Of a stretch of 64,000 nt of DNA, positions 26,552 through 35,408 are shown in pieces. The translations under genes and the position numbers were made by a program. The stretch covers positions 1,116,001-1,180,000 of the forward strand of contig NZ_CP020777.1 of NCBI RefSeq assembly GCF_002101315.1, written 5' to 3'. The stretch comes from Candidatus Pelagibacter sp. RS39. Lineage in GTDB: Bacteria > Pseudomonadota > Alphaproteobacteria > Pelagibacterales > Pelagibacteraceae. The notes beneath the pieces are model-generated. The model was not told the DNA's origin. It did no database searches and saw only the letters and a list, made by a program, of their open reading frames with translations. Each line of letters begins with the position of its first letter. The first letter of the stretch is position 1.

Positions 26552-27258
26552 TAACTAACATTCCATCTATATCCGCTTCCATATCTAGTTTCTATAGCTG
26601 AAAATTCAGGATCAACCTTTTTGAATTTTTTTCTGATTCTTTTAACGTGACTATCAATTGTTCTATCCTCAATATCTGTATCTTCTCTATAAGCTATGTC
26701 CATTAATTGAGCTCTCTCTTTTATAATTCCTGGTCTTTTGGCTAGCTCTTTTACAAGTAAAAATTCTGTGGTAGTCAATTTATCAGGCAATTGTTTCCCA
26801 TTCCATTCACACTCTAATTGGGACGGATCAAGTTTTAATTTTCCATGTGATATAATACTTTTATTTTCCTCAAGAGTTTCTTTGGAATCTTTTTTTCTAA
26901 GTTGAACTCTAATTCTTTCGATTAAAACTTTAATTGAAAAACCACCTGATTTTTTTACAAAATCATCAGCACCTAATTTTAGTCCTAGTAACTCATCAAT
27001 TTCATCATCTTTTGAAGTCAGAAATATAACTGGTAATGAAGTTTTTTTTCTCAATTTCTTGAGCAATTCCTCACCGTCCATTTTTGGCATCTTTATATCA
27101 ACAATAGCTAGATCTGGTGGTGTCCTGGTTAATCCAATTAATGCACTCTCTCCATCAATGTAAGTCTGAACTTCAAACCCCTCCTTTTCAAGAGCAATAC
27201 TTAAGCTAGTTAAAATATTTCTGTCATCATCTACTAAAGCAATAGTTTGTTTTTGCAT
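26551..27258 (-). CDS. chvI: OmpR-family response regulator, ChvI-like
   Basis: The 235-residue regulator has a receiver domain with acidic pocket DDD (10-12) and phosphoacceptor D54 in AIVDIKMPKMDG, and a winged-helix DNA-binding domain ending in RTIDSHVKRIRKKF and ETRYGSGYRW. It is the partner of the downstream kinase. It starts 47 bp from the 3' end of polA, so a promoter must lie in polA or the short gap. Target genes are not evident in the window. Confidence 0.87.
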   Translation of the reverse strand: MQKQTIALVDDDRNILTSLSIALEKEGFEVQTYIDGESALIGLTRTPPDLAIVDIKMPKMDGEELLKKLRKKTSLPVIFLTSKDDEIDELLGLKLGADDFVKKSGGFSIKVLIERIRVQLRKKDSKETLEENKSIISHGKLKLDPSQLECEWNGKQLPDKLTTTEFLLVKELAKRPGIIKERAQLMDIAYREDTDIEDRTIDSHVKRIRKKFKKVDPEFSAIETRYGSGYRWNVS

Positions 27259-27303
27259 ACTTAATTATAAAAATACTAAATTGTTCTAATTTGGGCAAAT
27301 AAA

Positions 27304-30078
27304 TTAATGTAATGCCCCCCAATTTTCTCCAGTGTTTAAATCTACTGTAAGAGGTATTGAAAAAGAATGTTGATCACTTTCAGCAACGCTAGCCATTTCA
27401 TCAATTATCACTTTTGATATTTTTTTTACTTCATTTTTTGGACTTTCAAAAATTAGTTCATCATGGATTTGAAGTAACATCTTTGTTTTATTAAGTTTTT
27501 GCTCCTTTAATTTTTTGTCAATTCTTATCATTGCCAATCTCATTATTTCAGCTGCAGAGCCTTGTATTGGAGCATTAATTGCTGCACGTTCTTGAAAGTT
27601 TCTCACATTATAATTTTTGTCATTTATATTAACAAAATGAGATTTTCTTCCAAAAATATTACTTACATAACCACTTTTTCTACAGAATTTAATTGTTCGA
27701 TCCATATAAACTTTTATCTCAGGAAACTTTGAAAAATATGAATTTAGAAACTCTTCAGCCTCAAAATTAGAGACATTTATTTGCTTCGCTAATCCATACT
27801 GAGAAATTCCATAGATTATTCCAAAGTTTATTGCTTTAGCCTTTCTTCTTTGGTCTTGATTCACCTTGTTAATATCAATATTAAAAATTTGGCTAGCAGT
27901 AAGAGAGTGTATATCCTCATTATTTTGAAAAGCTTTTTTTAATTCTTTGACATCAGCCAAATCAGCTAAAATTCTCATTTCAATTTGATTATAGTCTGCA
28001 GAAATCAAAATATTATCCTTCTCAGCAACAAAAGCTTTACGAATATCTCTACCATCTTCTGATTTAATTGGGATATTTTGCAAGTTAGGATCACTTGAAG
28101 CTAATCGTCCGGTAGTCGTTGCTGCTAATAAAAAAGAAGTATGAACTTTTTTTGTTTTAGGATTAATATGCTCAGGTAATGAGTCTGAATAGGTGTTTTT
28201 TAGTTTTGAAACTTGCCGCCAGTCTAAAATTAATTGTGGAAATTTATGACCTTTAAAAGCAAGATCTTCCAACACTGTGGCGCTTGTTGCAAAGCTTCCT
28301 TTTTTTGTTTTTTTTAAGTCTGCAATCTTAAGATCATTATATAAAATTTCACCTAGCTGTTTTGGAGAAGCAATATTAAATTCTTTCTTGGAAATTTTAA
28401 AAACTTCCTTCTGAATTTTTTCAATCTTCTTTTCAAATTTAGTGGATAATGTTTTTAGAAATTTGTTATCAACTTTGATACCATGTATCTCCATATCAGC
28501 CAAAATTCTAAGTAATGGCTTTTCAAAAATTTCATAAATATTAATCATTTTTTCCTCTTTCAAACTTTTATAAAATTTTTTATATAGTCTATAAGTTATG
28601 TCAGCGTCCTCAGCGGCATAATCTTTTGCTTTTTCTAGATCAACCTCACTAAAATTTATCTGTTTCTTTCCAGAACCAACTAATTCCTTAAATTTTATTG
28701 TTTTATGATTCAGGTGAATTTCAGATAAAGTATCCATGTTGTGTCTATTTTTTCCAGCATCAAGAACGTAAGACATTAGCATTGTATCTTCCATCGCTGA
28801 TACTGTTATCCCATGTTTAAAAAATACAATAAAATCAAATTTTATGTTCTGACCTATTTTTTTTATACTTGGATCTTCAAGCAAAGGTTTTAGCTTTTTA
28901 AGCACTATACCTTTATCAATGCACTTTTTTGAATTATGTCCTATTGGTATATAACAAGCTTTTCCAATCTTAGAGCTCAAAGATACTCCTACTAAATCAG
29001 CTTGATGAGGATCTAAAGAATTTGTTTCTGTATCAACTGCAACTTCTCCTATTTCTTCAGCCTCCTTAATCCATTCATCAATTTTACTGTGCTCTGTTAT
29101 TAGAGAATAATTTTTTTTATCAATTTCAACTTTTTTTTCCTTTAACTGAATATCTTTTTTTTCACCACTAAAATCTGGCTCCCCATAAAGAGAAATAGCA
29201 GAGCTAAGTAACCTATTAAACTCCATTTCTCGAAGAAATTTATAAAGTTTATCTTTATCAATTCTTTTTAATTCAAAATCATTGAGTTTCATTTCAATTG
29301 GAGCATCGTGTTTCAATGTTACTAATCTTTTACTTATTAAGGCTTTATCTTTGTTGTTGAGTAAAGTCTCTCTTCTCTTATTTTGTTTGATTTCACCTGC
29401 TGATTTTAAAAGTGTCTCTAAATTACCATACTTATTAATTAATTCAGCTGCAGTTTTTACGCCAATTCCAGGAACACCAGGAACGTTATCGCTGCTATCC
29501 CCAGCTAGAGCCTGAACATCTATAACTTTATCTGGATCTACTCCAAATTTGTTTTTTACATCCTCATCAGAGATAAACTTATTTTTCATAGGATCAAAAA
29601 TACGAACATCTTTTCTATACAATTGCATCAAATCTTTATCTGATGAAACTATTGTTACCTTTGCCCCTTTTTTTAAAATCTGATCCACATAAGTTGCAAT
29701 TAAGTCGTCTGCTTCATAATTGACTAATTCAACAGAGGGTAAATTAAAGGCTAAAACTGATTTTCTTATATATTCAAATTGTGGTGCTAAGTCATCTGGA
29801 GCCTCAGATCGATTGGCTTTGTAATCACTATAAATTTCATTTCTAAAAGTCTTTCTCGCTGAATCAAAAATAACAGCAAAATGAGTTGGTTTCTGTAAAT
29901 TTTCTTTTGATTTCGAGTCTTCAAGAAGTTTAAACAACATACTGCAGAAACCACTTACTGCTCCAGTTGGTAATCCATCGCTTTTTCGAGTTAATGGTGG
30001 TAAAGCATAATACGCTCTAAATATATAACCTGATCCATCAATTAGATAAAAATGATCTGTTTTTTGAATCTTATTCAT
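27304..30078 (-). CDS. polA: DNA polymerase I
   Basis: The 924-residue protein has all three classical domains. The N-terminal 5'-3' exonuclease has the HhH region GVPGIGVKTA; the 3'-5' exonuclease has the active DxE motif AVDTETNSLDP; the polymerase has motif A SADYNQIEMRILA, motif B RRKAKAINFGIIYG and motif C QIHDELIFE. Proofreading residues are therefore retained. It fills gaps in repair and removes Okazaki primers. It is divergent from bioY by 46 bp. Confidence 0.97.
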   Translation of the reverse strand: MNKIQKTDHFYLIDGSGYIFRAYYALPPLTRKSDGLPTGAVSGFCSMLFKLLEDSKSKENLQKPTHFAVIFDSARKTFRNEIYSDYKANRSEAPDDLAPQFEYIRKSVLAFNLPSVELVNYEADDLIATYVDQILKKGAKVTIVSSDKDLMQLYRKDVRIFDPMKNKFISDEDVKNKFGVDPDKVIDVQALAGDSSDNVPGVPGIGVKTAAELINKYGNLETLLKSAGEIKQNKRRETLLNNKDKALISKRLVTLKHDAPIEMKLNDFELKRIDKDKLYKFLREMEFNRLLSSAISLYGEPDFSGEKKDIQLKEKKVEIDKKNYSLITEHSKIDEWIKEAEEIGEVAVDTETNSLDPHQADLVGVSLSSKIGKACYIPIGHNSKKCIDKGIVLKKLKPLLEDPSIKKIGQNIKFDFIVFFKHGITVSAMEDTMLMSYVLDAGKNRHNMDTLSEIHLNHKTIKFKELVGSGKKQINFSEVDLEKAKDYAAEDADITYRLYKKFYKSLKEEKMINIYEIFEKPLLRILADMEIHGIKVDNKFLKTLSTKFEKKIEKIQKEVFKISKKEFNIASPKQLGEILYNDLKIADLKKTKKGSFATSATVLEDLAFKGHKFPQLILDWRQVSKLKNTYSDSLPEHINPKTKKVHTSFLLAATTTGRLASSDPNLQNIPIKSEDGRDIRKAFVAEKDNILISADYNQIEMRILADLADVKELKKAFQNNEDIHSLTASQIFNIDINKVNQDQRRKAKAINFGIIYGISQYGLAKQINVSNFEAEEFLNSYFSKFPEIKVYMDRTIKFCRKSGYVSNIFGRKSHFVNINDKNYNVRNFQERAAINAPIQGSAAEIMRLAMIRIDKKLKEQKLNKTKMLLQIHDELIFESPKNEVKKISKVIIDEMASVAESDQHSFSIPLTVDLNTGENWGALH

Positions 30079-30124
30079 TGAAATTTAATATAGATTAAAG
30101 ATATAAATAAGAGTATTATTTTTT

Positions 30125-30676
30125 ATGCAACTTATAAAAGAAAATACTGAAAGCCAGCTTGTAAAATCATTATTGATTATCTTTATAGGTTCAATAATTC
30201 TTACAGTTTCTGCTAAAATTAAGATACCTTTCTATCCAGTTCCAATGACTATGCAAACATTCATAGTTTTATTTTTAGGTATTAGCTTTGGTTATAAAAT
30301 AGCTCTAGCTACTGTAAGTTTATACTTATTAGAGGGTATATTGGGTTTACCAGTATTTTCTAATTCTCCTGAGAGAGGAGTTGGTTTAGCTTATTTTACA
30401 GGCCCAACAATGGGTTATTTAATTGGATTTCTATCAGCATGTTTTTTAGCCTCACTCGTCAAAAATGATGATAATTATTTTTTAATTTTTTTTAAATTAA
30501 TATTTTCAGTTTCAACAATTTATATTTTCGGGATTCTGTGGCTAGGTACTTTAATTGGTTGGGATAAACCTATTTTTACATTAGGTGTAATGCCATTTTT
30601 AGTTGCTGAAATTTTCAAAATTTGTCTACTTACTTTAATTACAAAAAAAATTATAAAACTTAGAAAATTTATTTAG
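30125..30676 (+). CDS. bioY: Biotin transporter substrate-binding subunit BioY
   Basis: The 183-residue protein has about six membrane helices and the BioY marks PFYPVPMTMQTFIVLFLG and GPTMGYLIGF. BioY is the S component of the biotin ECF transporter. The ATPase (BioM) and energy-coupling (BioN) genes are not next to it. Solitary BioY is known from other bacteria to give some uptake on its own or to use shared modules. The start is an ATG 5 bases after a T-run. No riboswitch was seen. Confidence 0.92.
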   Translation: MQLIKENTESQLVKSLLIIFIGSIILTVSAKIKIPFYPVPMTMQTFIVLFLGISFGYKIALATVSLYLLEGILGLPVFSNSPERGVGLAYFTGPTMGYLIGFLSACFLASLVKNDDNYFLIFFKLIFSVSTIYIFGILWLGTLIGWDKPIFTLGVMPFLVAEIFKICLLTLITKKIIKLRKFI

Positions 30677-31232
30677 GCGATCTTTTAGATAATATTCTTT
30701 GAAGAGTTCTTCTATGCATTTTAAGCCTTCTTGCAGTCTCGGAAACATTTCTGTTACACAATTCAAATACTCTATGAATATGTTCCCATTTAACCCGATC
30801 TGCTGACATTGGATTTTCAGGTGGTGCAGCTTTTTTTGATGGATCTGCTAGTAATGCTTTTTCTACATCGTCAGCATCAGCTGGTTTAGCCAAATAGTCA
30901 ATAGCGCCTTCTTTGATTGCAGCTACAGCAGTTGGAATATTTCCATAGCCAGTTAGCATTATGATTCGGCTTAATGAATTTGATGATTGAATTTCTTTTA
31001 CAACCTCCAATCCATTTCCATCATTTAACCTAAGATCAACTACTGCAAAACCTGGTTTCTTAACTTTAACCACGTCTTTACCTTTTTGCACACTCTCAGC
31101 TTGTAAGACCTCAAATCCCTTCTTTTCCATAGCCCTAGCTAATCTTTCTCTGAAGGGATTGTCATCATCCACAATTAATAAGGATTTATTGTCAAAATCA
31201 GACAGATTTTGTAATGGAGCTTGGTTTTTCAT
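30669..31232 (-). CDS. regA: RegA/ActR/PrrA-type response regulator
   Basis: I take the ATG at 31232 (MKNQAPLQ, 187 residues); nine codons upstream is another. The receiver domain has VDDDNPFRER and phosphoacceptor D66 in AVVDLRLNDGNGLEV. A proline-containing linker precedes the Fis-type helix-turn-helix VSETARRLKMHRRTLQR, the near-invariant RegA recognition helix. In relatives it controls redox-responsive genes with RegB. RegB is not in this window. It is divergent from the decarboxylase gene. Confidence 0.95.
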   Translation of the reverse strand: MKNQAPLQNLSDFDNKSLLIVDDDNPFRERLARAMEKKGFEVLQAESVQKGKDVVKVKKPGFAVVDLRLNDGNGLEVVKEIQSSNSLSRIIMLTGYGNIPTAVAAIKEGAIDYLAKPADADDVEKALLADPSKKAAPPENPMSADRVKWEHIHRVFELCNRNVSETARRLKMHRRTLQRILSKRSPK

Positions 31233-31260
31233 AAACTCTATATGGACATTTTTTTCCACA

Positions 31261-31304
31261 ATTCAATAGGCCATTATTTGCTTTACATTGAATAACTATT
31301 GAAT
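31261..31304. repeat. ATTGAAT repeats between regA and the polyamine operon
   Basis: ATTGAAT occurs at 31287-31293 and 31298-31304, an 11-bp repeat period (one helical turn), and its inverse ATTCAAT lies at 31261-31267. The spacing on one face of the helix suggests a binding site for a dimer or oligomer regulating one or both divergent genes. In a genome this AT-rich, chance cannot be excluded. Confidence 0.35.
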
Positions 31305-31380
31305 TAATTGCTCGATTATTAAAGTTTTTTTTAAATAAAAGACTTTTTTTTTGTTAAATTTTTTTTGGGGGGCATTTAAA

Positions 31381-32565
31381 ATGCAAAAATTTAAGTCAGT
31401 TGAAGAATTAGTTAATCAACTGAAACCGGAAAAACCTGTATATTGTATAAGGAAGAATTCTATTCTTTCTGCTTCAAAATTCTTTCAAAAAAAGTTCCCT
31501 GGTAAAATACTATACGCTGTTAAAACTAATCCTCATCCAGAAGTAATAAAAACTTTGATTAAAAGTGGAATTGATCAATTTGATGTTGCGTCTATCGAAG
31601 AAATCAAAGCAGTAAGGAAATTTAATGATACTGCAAAATGTTCTTTTATGCATACAGTTAAAAGTAGAGAGAGTATTAAAGAAGCATATTTTAATTTTGG
31701 AATAAAAACTTTCGCATTAGATACTAAAGATGAATTAATTAAGATTATTGAAACAACAGGTAATGCCAAAGATTTAGAATTATTTATTAGAGTTGCTGTT
31801 TCCAATGAACATGCCGAAATAGATTTGTCAAAAAAATTTGGTGCATTAAATTCTGAAGCTTCAGGACTGCTAAGACTTGCGAAACTTCATTCAAAAAAAA
31901 TTGGTTTAAGTTTTCATGTTGGTTCCCAATGTATGCATCCGATTTCATATTCTAAAGGAATTGAAGAAGTGGGAAATATAATTAAAAAAACTAAAATAAT
32001 TCCAGATTACATAAATATCGGTGGTGGCTTCCCAACAATTTATCCTGATCTTGTGCCACAATCTTTAGATAATTATATGGAGGAAATTAAGAAGAGTTTA
32101 GAAAATTTAGATTTAAAGAATATGCCTCAAATTATTTGTGAACCTGGTAGAGCTTTGGTTGCAGAAAGTGGATCAACAATTGTGAGAGTTAATTTAAGAA
32201 AAAAACAAAAACTTTATATTAATGATGGTACTTACGGCACACTTTTTGATGCTGGAACACCTAATATAGTTTTTCCATCAAAATTAATTAAAGAAAATTC
32301 AAGTAAGATTATTTCAAAGAAAATGACTGCATTTGATTTTTATGGACCAACATGTGACAGTATGGATTATATGAAAGGTCCTTTCCTACTTCCAAATAAT
32401 ATTAAAGAAAATGATTACATTGAACTTGGTCAATTGGGATCATATGGTTTAACTTTTAGAACTCAATTTAATGGTTATTACTCTGATGAGATTTATGAGG
32501 TTGAGGATACACCAATAATGTCTATGTATGATAAGAATTCAGACAAAGCTACTCTAGTTGCTTAA
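31381..32565 (+). CDS. Ornithine/lysine decarboxylase (PLP fold III)
   Basis: The start is the ATG at 31381 (MQKFKSVEEL, 394 residues); a GGGGGG run lies 7-12 bases before it and an upstream TTG frame is unlikely. The PLP lysine is K48 in YAVKTNPHPEV. The conserved glycine loop GGGFPTIYPD follows, and the active-site cysteine is C325 in YGPTCDSMD. The enzyme makes putrescine (or cadaverine) from ornithine (or lysine). The next two genes, overlapping or 3 bp apart, are polyamine enzymes, giving an operon. Confidence 0.93.
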   Translation: MQKFKSVEELVNQLKPEKPVYCIRKNSILSASKFFQKKFPGKILYAVKTNPHPEVIKTLIKSGIDQFDVASIEEIKAVRKFNDTAKCSFMHTVKSRESIKEAYFNFGIKTFALDTKDELIKIIETTGNAKDLELFIRVAVSNEHAEIDLSKKFGALNSEASGLLRLAKLHSKKIGLSFHVGSQCMHPISYSKGIEEVGNIIKKTKIIPDYINIGGGFPTIYPDLVPQSLDNYMEEIKKSLENLDLKNMPQIICEPGRALVAESGSTIVRVNLRKKQKLYINDGTYGTLFDAGTPNIVFPSKLIKENSSKIISKKMTAFDFYGPTCDSMDYMKGPFLLPNNIKENDYIELGQLGSYGLTFRTQFNGYYSDEIYEVEDTPIMSMYDKNSDKATLVA

Positions 32566-33608
32566 TGTCAGAAAATAAAAATCTTGGTCACAATAGTAAA
32601 AAAGATTTCTTAAAAAAACCTGTAGAACATATTGATATTACGTCCTTTGACTCTAGAAAAATTATTTCTTCCATGGAAAAAATGTCTTTTGTTTCAAGAG
32701 AGACCGCAAATGCAGCTAATATTTATAATGAAATGTTGAAAGACAAAGAATGTACAATTTTTTTAACATTGGCAGGTTCAACATCTGCTGCGGGTTGTAT
32801 GAACATTTATAAAGATTTAGTTAAATATAATATGGTTGATGCAATAGTGGCGACTGGCGCTTCAATAATTGATATGGATTTTTTCGAAGCTCTTGGTTTT
32901 AAACACTATCAAGGGTCTCAATTCCAAGATGATACTGAATTAAGAAAAAATTATATAGATAGAATTTACGACACATACATAGATGAAGATGAGTTACAGA
33001 TTTGTGATAAAAGAATATGTGAAATCGCGGATACCTTGGAGCCTAGAAGCTATACGTCAAGAGAATTTATTAAAGAGATGGGTAAATATTTAAAAAAAAA
33101 TTCTATAAAAAAAGACTCTTTGATTGAAACAGCATACGATAATGATGTTCCAATTTTTTGCCCAGCTTTTACTGACTCTAGTGCAGGATTTGGTTTAGTT
33201 ATGCATCAAGAAAAAAATCCAAAAAAACATATGACTATCGACTCTGTAAGAGAATTTAGAGAATTAACCGAAATTAAAATACGTTCTAAAGCTTCTGGTT
33301 TATTTATGATTGGTGGTGGTGTCCCAAAAAATTTTATTCAAGACACTGTAATTTGTGCTGAATTACTTGGCAAGGAAGTCGATATGCATAAATATGCTGT
33401 GCAAATTACAGTTGCCGACTCTCGAGATGGTGCATGTAGTAGTTCAACATTAAAGGAAGCAAGTTCATGGGGTAAAGTTGATGTTACCAAAGAACAGATG
33501 GTATTTGCTGAGGCCACTAGTGTACTACCCCTAATAGCTAGCGACGCATATCACAAAGGTGAGTGGAAAGCTAGGCATAAGAAAAAATTCACAAAAATTT
33601 TTGAGTAA
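32565..33608 (+). CDS. Deoxyhypusine synthase-family protein (bacterial polyamine enzyme)
   Basis: The 347-residue protein follows deoxyhypusine synthase throughout: LAGSTSAAGCMNIY, VATGASIIDMDFFE for NAD binding, AFTDSSAGFGLV, and SSWGKVDV with the conserved active-site lysine K304. Bacteria have no eIF5A, so hypusine formation is excluded. Bacterial homologues are associated with polyamine synthesis, probably transferring an aminobutyl group from spermidine to an amine to give homospermidine-type products. It starts on the TAATG overlap with the decarboxylase. Confidence 0.9.
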   Translation: MSENKNLGHNSKKDFLKKPVEHIDITSFDSRKIISSMEKMSFVSRETANAANIYNEMLKDKECTIFLTLAGSTSAAGCMNIYKDLVKYNMVDAIVATGASIIDMDFFEALGFKHYQGSQFQDDTELRKNYIDRIYDTYIDEDELQICDKRICEIADTLEPRSYTSREFIKEMGKYLKKNSIKKDSLIETAYDNDVPIFCPAFTDSSAGFGLVMHQEKNPKKHMTIDSVREFRELTEIKIRSKASGLFMIGGGVPKNFIQDTVICAELLGKEVDMHKYAVQITVADSRDGACSSSTLKEASSWGKVDVTKEQMVFAEATSVLPLIASDAYHKGEWKARHKKKFTKIFE

Positions 33609-33611
33609 AAA

Positions 33612-34487
33612 TTGAAATATTTATCAAATAAAAATGGATTTTTAGGAGTCGACAATAAATTTAATTTCAAAGAAAAAGTTGTTATAGTTCCATTTGGGCT
33701 TGAAAAAACTGTTAGTTACGGTGGTGGCACCAGAAACGGACCTAAAGAAATTATAAAAGCCTCTCATCAAGTAGAATTATATGATGAAGAGCTAAATTGT
33801 GAACCCTATAAAAAAATTGGGATTAAAACATTAAAGCCATTTAAGATTGACAGAAACATCAAAAAAGCACTCGAGAAAATGTCAAAAATAAATAAAGAAA
33901 TTTTAGATAGAAAGCTTTTTCCACTCACGTTTGGAGGAGAACATTCAATTACACCAGGATGTATTGATCCATTTATTAAAAAACACAAAAAAATTTGTCT
34001 CTTACATTTTGATGCACATGCTGATTTAAGAAATAGTTATAATGGAGAAAAATTCTCTCATGCATCAGCAATAAGAAGGTGCTTAGACCATGAAAATATA
34101 TCATTAATATCTTTTGGAATTAGAAATATATCAGAAAGTGAAATTCCATTCTTAAAAAAAAATAAATCAAGAATAAATATTTTTTGGGCAAAAGATAAGT
34201 CAAAGTGGGATTTAAGAAAATTTAAAAAACTCATAAAAAATAAGACAGTTTATTTGACATTTGATGTCGATGGGTTTGACTCAAGTATTATGCCTGCCAC
34301 CGGAACTCCTGAACCAGGTGGATTATTATGGGATGAGACACTCAATATAATTAAAATAGCTGCAAAAAATTCAAATATTGTTGGTGCTGACATTAATGAA
34401 TTAGCACCTATAAAAGGTTTTAATTCTTACAACTTTCTTGTTGCAAAACTAGCTTATAAAATATTGTCTTATAAATTTTTAATTTAA
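33612..34487 (+). CDS. Agmatinase / ureohydrolase-family protein (SpeB-like)
   Basis: This 291-residue protein has the manganese ligands H111 (GGEHSIT), D134, H136 and D138 (DAHADLR) and D218, D220 and D223 (DVDGFD). That is the complete ureohydrolase signature, so it is active in principle. The start is TTG at 33612, 3 bases after the preceding stop. Agmatinase, guanidinobutyrase and related activities share this fold. In this operon it could hydrolyse agmatine, or an aminopropyl or aminobutyl derivative of it, to a polyamine. Confidence 0.88.
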   Translation: MKYLSNKNGFLGVDNKFNFKEKVVIVPFGLEKTVSYGGGTRNGPKEIIKASHQVELYDEELNCEPYKKIGIKTLKPFKIDRNIKKALEKMSKINKEILDRKLFPLTFGGEHSITPGCIDPFIKKHKKICLLHFDAHADLRNSYNGEKFSHASAIRRCLDHENISLISFGIRNISESEIPFLKKNKSRINIFWAKDKSKWDLRKFKKLIKNKTVYLTFDVDGFDSSIMPATGTPEPGGLLWDETLNIIKIAAKNSNIVGADINELAPIKGFNSYNFLVAKLAYKILSYKFLI

Positions 34488-35038
34488 GCTTTGATTGGCT
34501 TAAAAGTTTTTAAAAGCAATCTAAATGGTATCAGCATGATTAAAGCTACAATTACTTTTACAATCAAATCTCCAATCGAAAGTGTAACCCATGGTACACC
34601 AGTTCCATAAAATGATATTGAAAAAAATAAAAATGTATCAATAGTTGAGCCTATCATTGAGGATGTTAATGGTGCAACAAACCATTCTTTATTTCTTAAT
34701 CTATCAAATATTTGGACATCTAATAATTGTGCGGTCAAAAATGCAACTCCAGACCCAATCGCTATACGAATTGATATAAAATCTGCAAAATCAGTAGAAA
34801 ATAAAACTGTAAAACCAATTCCTAGAACAAAACCAAAATATACAATTTTTCTTGCAACTATTTTTCCATAAGATCTATTGGCTAAATCTGTGATTAAAAA
34901 AGCGATCGGATAAGAGAAAGCTCCATAGGTTAATATTTCATTTAAGCCGTAGTAATTTATTGGAAACTGAACGAGAAAATTAGATGATAGGACAACAACA
35001 CCCATCAAAAATGATAGAAGTAAAAACGATTTACTCAT
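34484..35038 (-). CDS. yhhQ: Queuosine precursor transporter (YhhQ/VUT family)
   Basis: The 184-residue protein has about six membrane helices. The marks NEILTYGAFSYPIAFLITDLANRSYG and a late GSTIDTFLFF match the YhhQ family, which carries queuine precursors (preQ0/preQ1). It starts on the last base of the rpmB stop codon. The window has no queuosine synthesis gene, so whether it imports precursor for tRNA modification is inferred. It overlaps the convergent SpeB-like gene by 4 bp. Confidence 0.9.
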   Translation of the reverse strand: MSKSFLLLSFLMGVVVLSSNFLVQFPINYYGLNEILTYGAFSYPIAFLITDLANRSYGKIVARKIVYFGFVLGIGFTVLFSTDFADFISIRIAIGSGVAFLTAQLLDVQIFDRLRNKEWFVAPLTSSMIGSTIDTFLFFSISFYGTGVPWVTLSIGDLIVKVIVALIMLIPFRLLLKTFKPIKA

Positions 35039-35352
35039 TAAGCTGTTTTAGATTGCGCTGTCTTTTTTTGAAACGGAGATTTAATTAATAAGCTTTTTTT
35101 TAGTTTTTTTAATCTAGGGGATAAATTTTTATTCTTTACGGATTTTAAATATTCATCAAAGCTGCCTTTTTTGTCTACTGATCTAACCCCTGCATTACTA
35201 ACTGTTAATTTTAAACTTCTTTTTAAAAGCTCACTTGTGAATTTTACTTTTTTTAAATTAGGTAAGAATCTTCTTTTTGTCTTATTGTTAGCATGACTAA
35301 CGTTATGACCTTTCATTGGATTTTTTCCAGTTAATTCACATTTTTTTGTCAT
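35038..35352 (-). CDS. rpmB: 50S ribosomal protein L28
   Basis: The 104-residue protein begins with the L28 signature [25 protein letters not shown], then [21 protein letters not shown]. It has a lysine-rich alphaproteobacterial C-terminal extension of about 25 residues. No Shine-Dalgarno sequence precedes the ATG, and the promoter lies so close that the message may be almost leaderless. yhhQ follows immediately. Confidence 0.97.
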   Translation of the reverse strand: MTKKCELTGKNPMKGHNVSHANNKTKRRFLPNLKKVKFTSELLKRSLKLTVSNAGVRSVDKKGSFDEYLKSVKNKNLSPRLKKLKKSLLIKSPFQKKTAQSKTA

Positions 35353-35364
35353 AATTTGTTCGAC

Positions 35365-35393
35365 TATATAAAGTGAGATATTGATGCCGTCAA
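35365..35393 (-). promoter_or_regulatory. Sigma-70 promoter for rpmB, near-leaderless
   Basis: On the minus strand TTGACG (35393-35388) and TATATA (35370-35365) are 17 bp apart, close to consensus. The -10 ends only 12 bases before the rpmB ATG, placing the transcription start about 5-8 nt upstream of the start codon. Confidence 0.75.
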
Positions 35394-35408
35394 GTTTATA
35401 AGATTATT

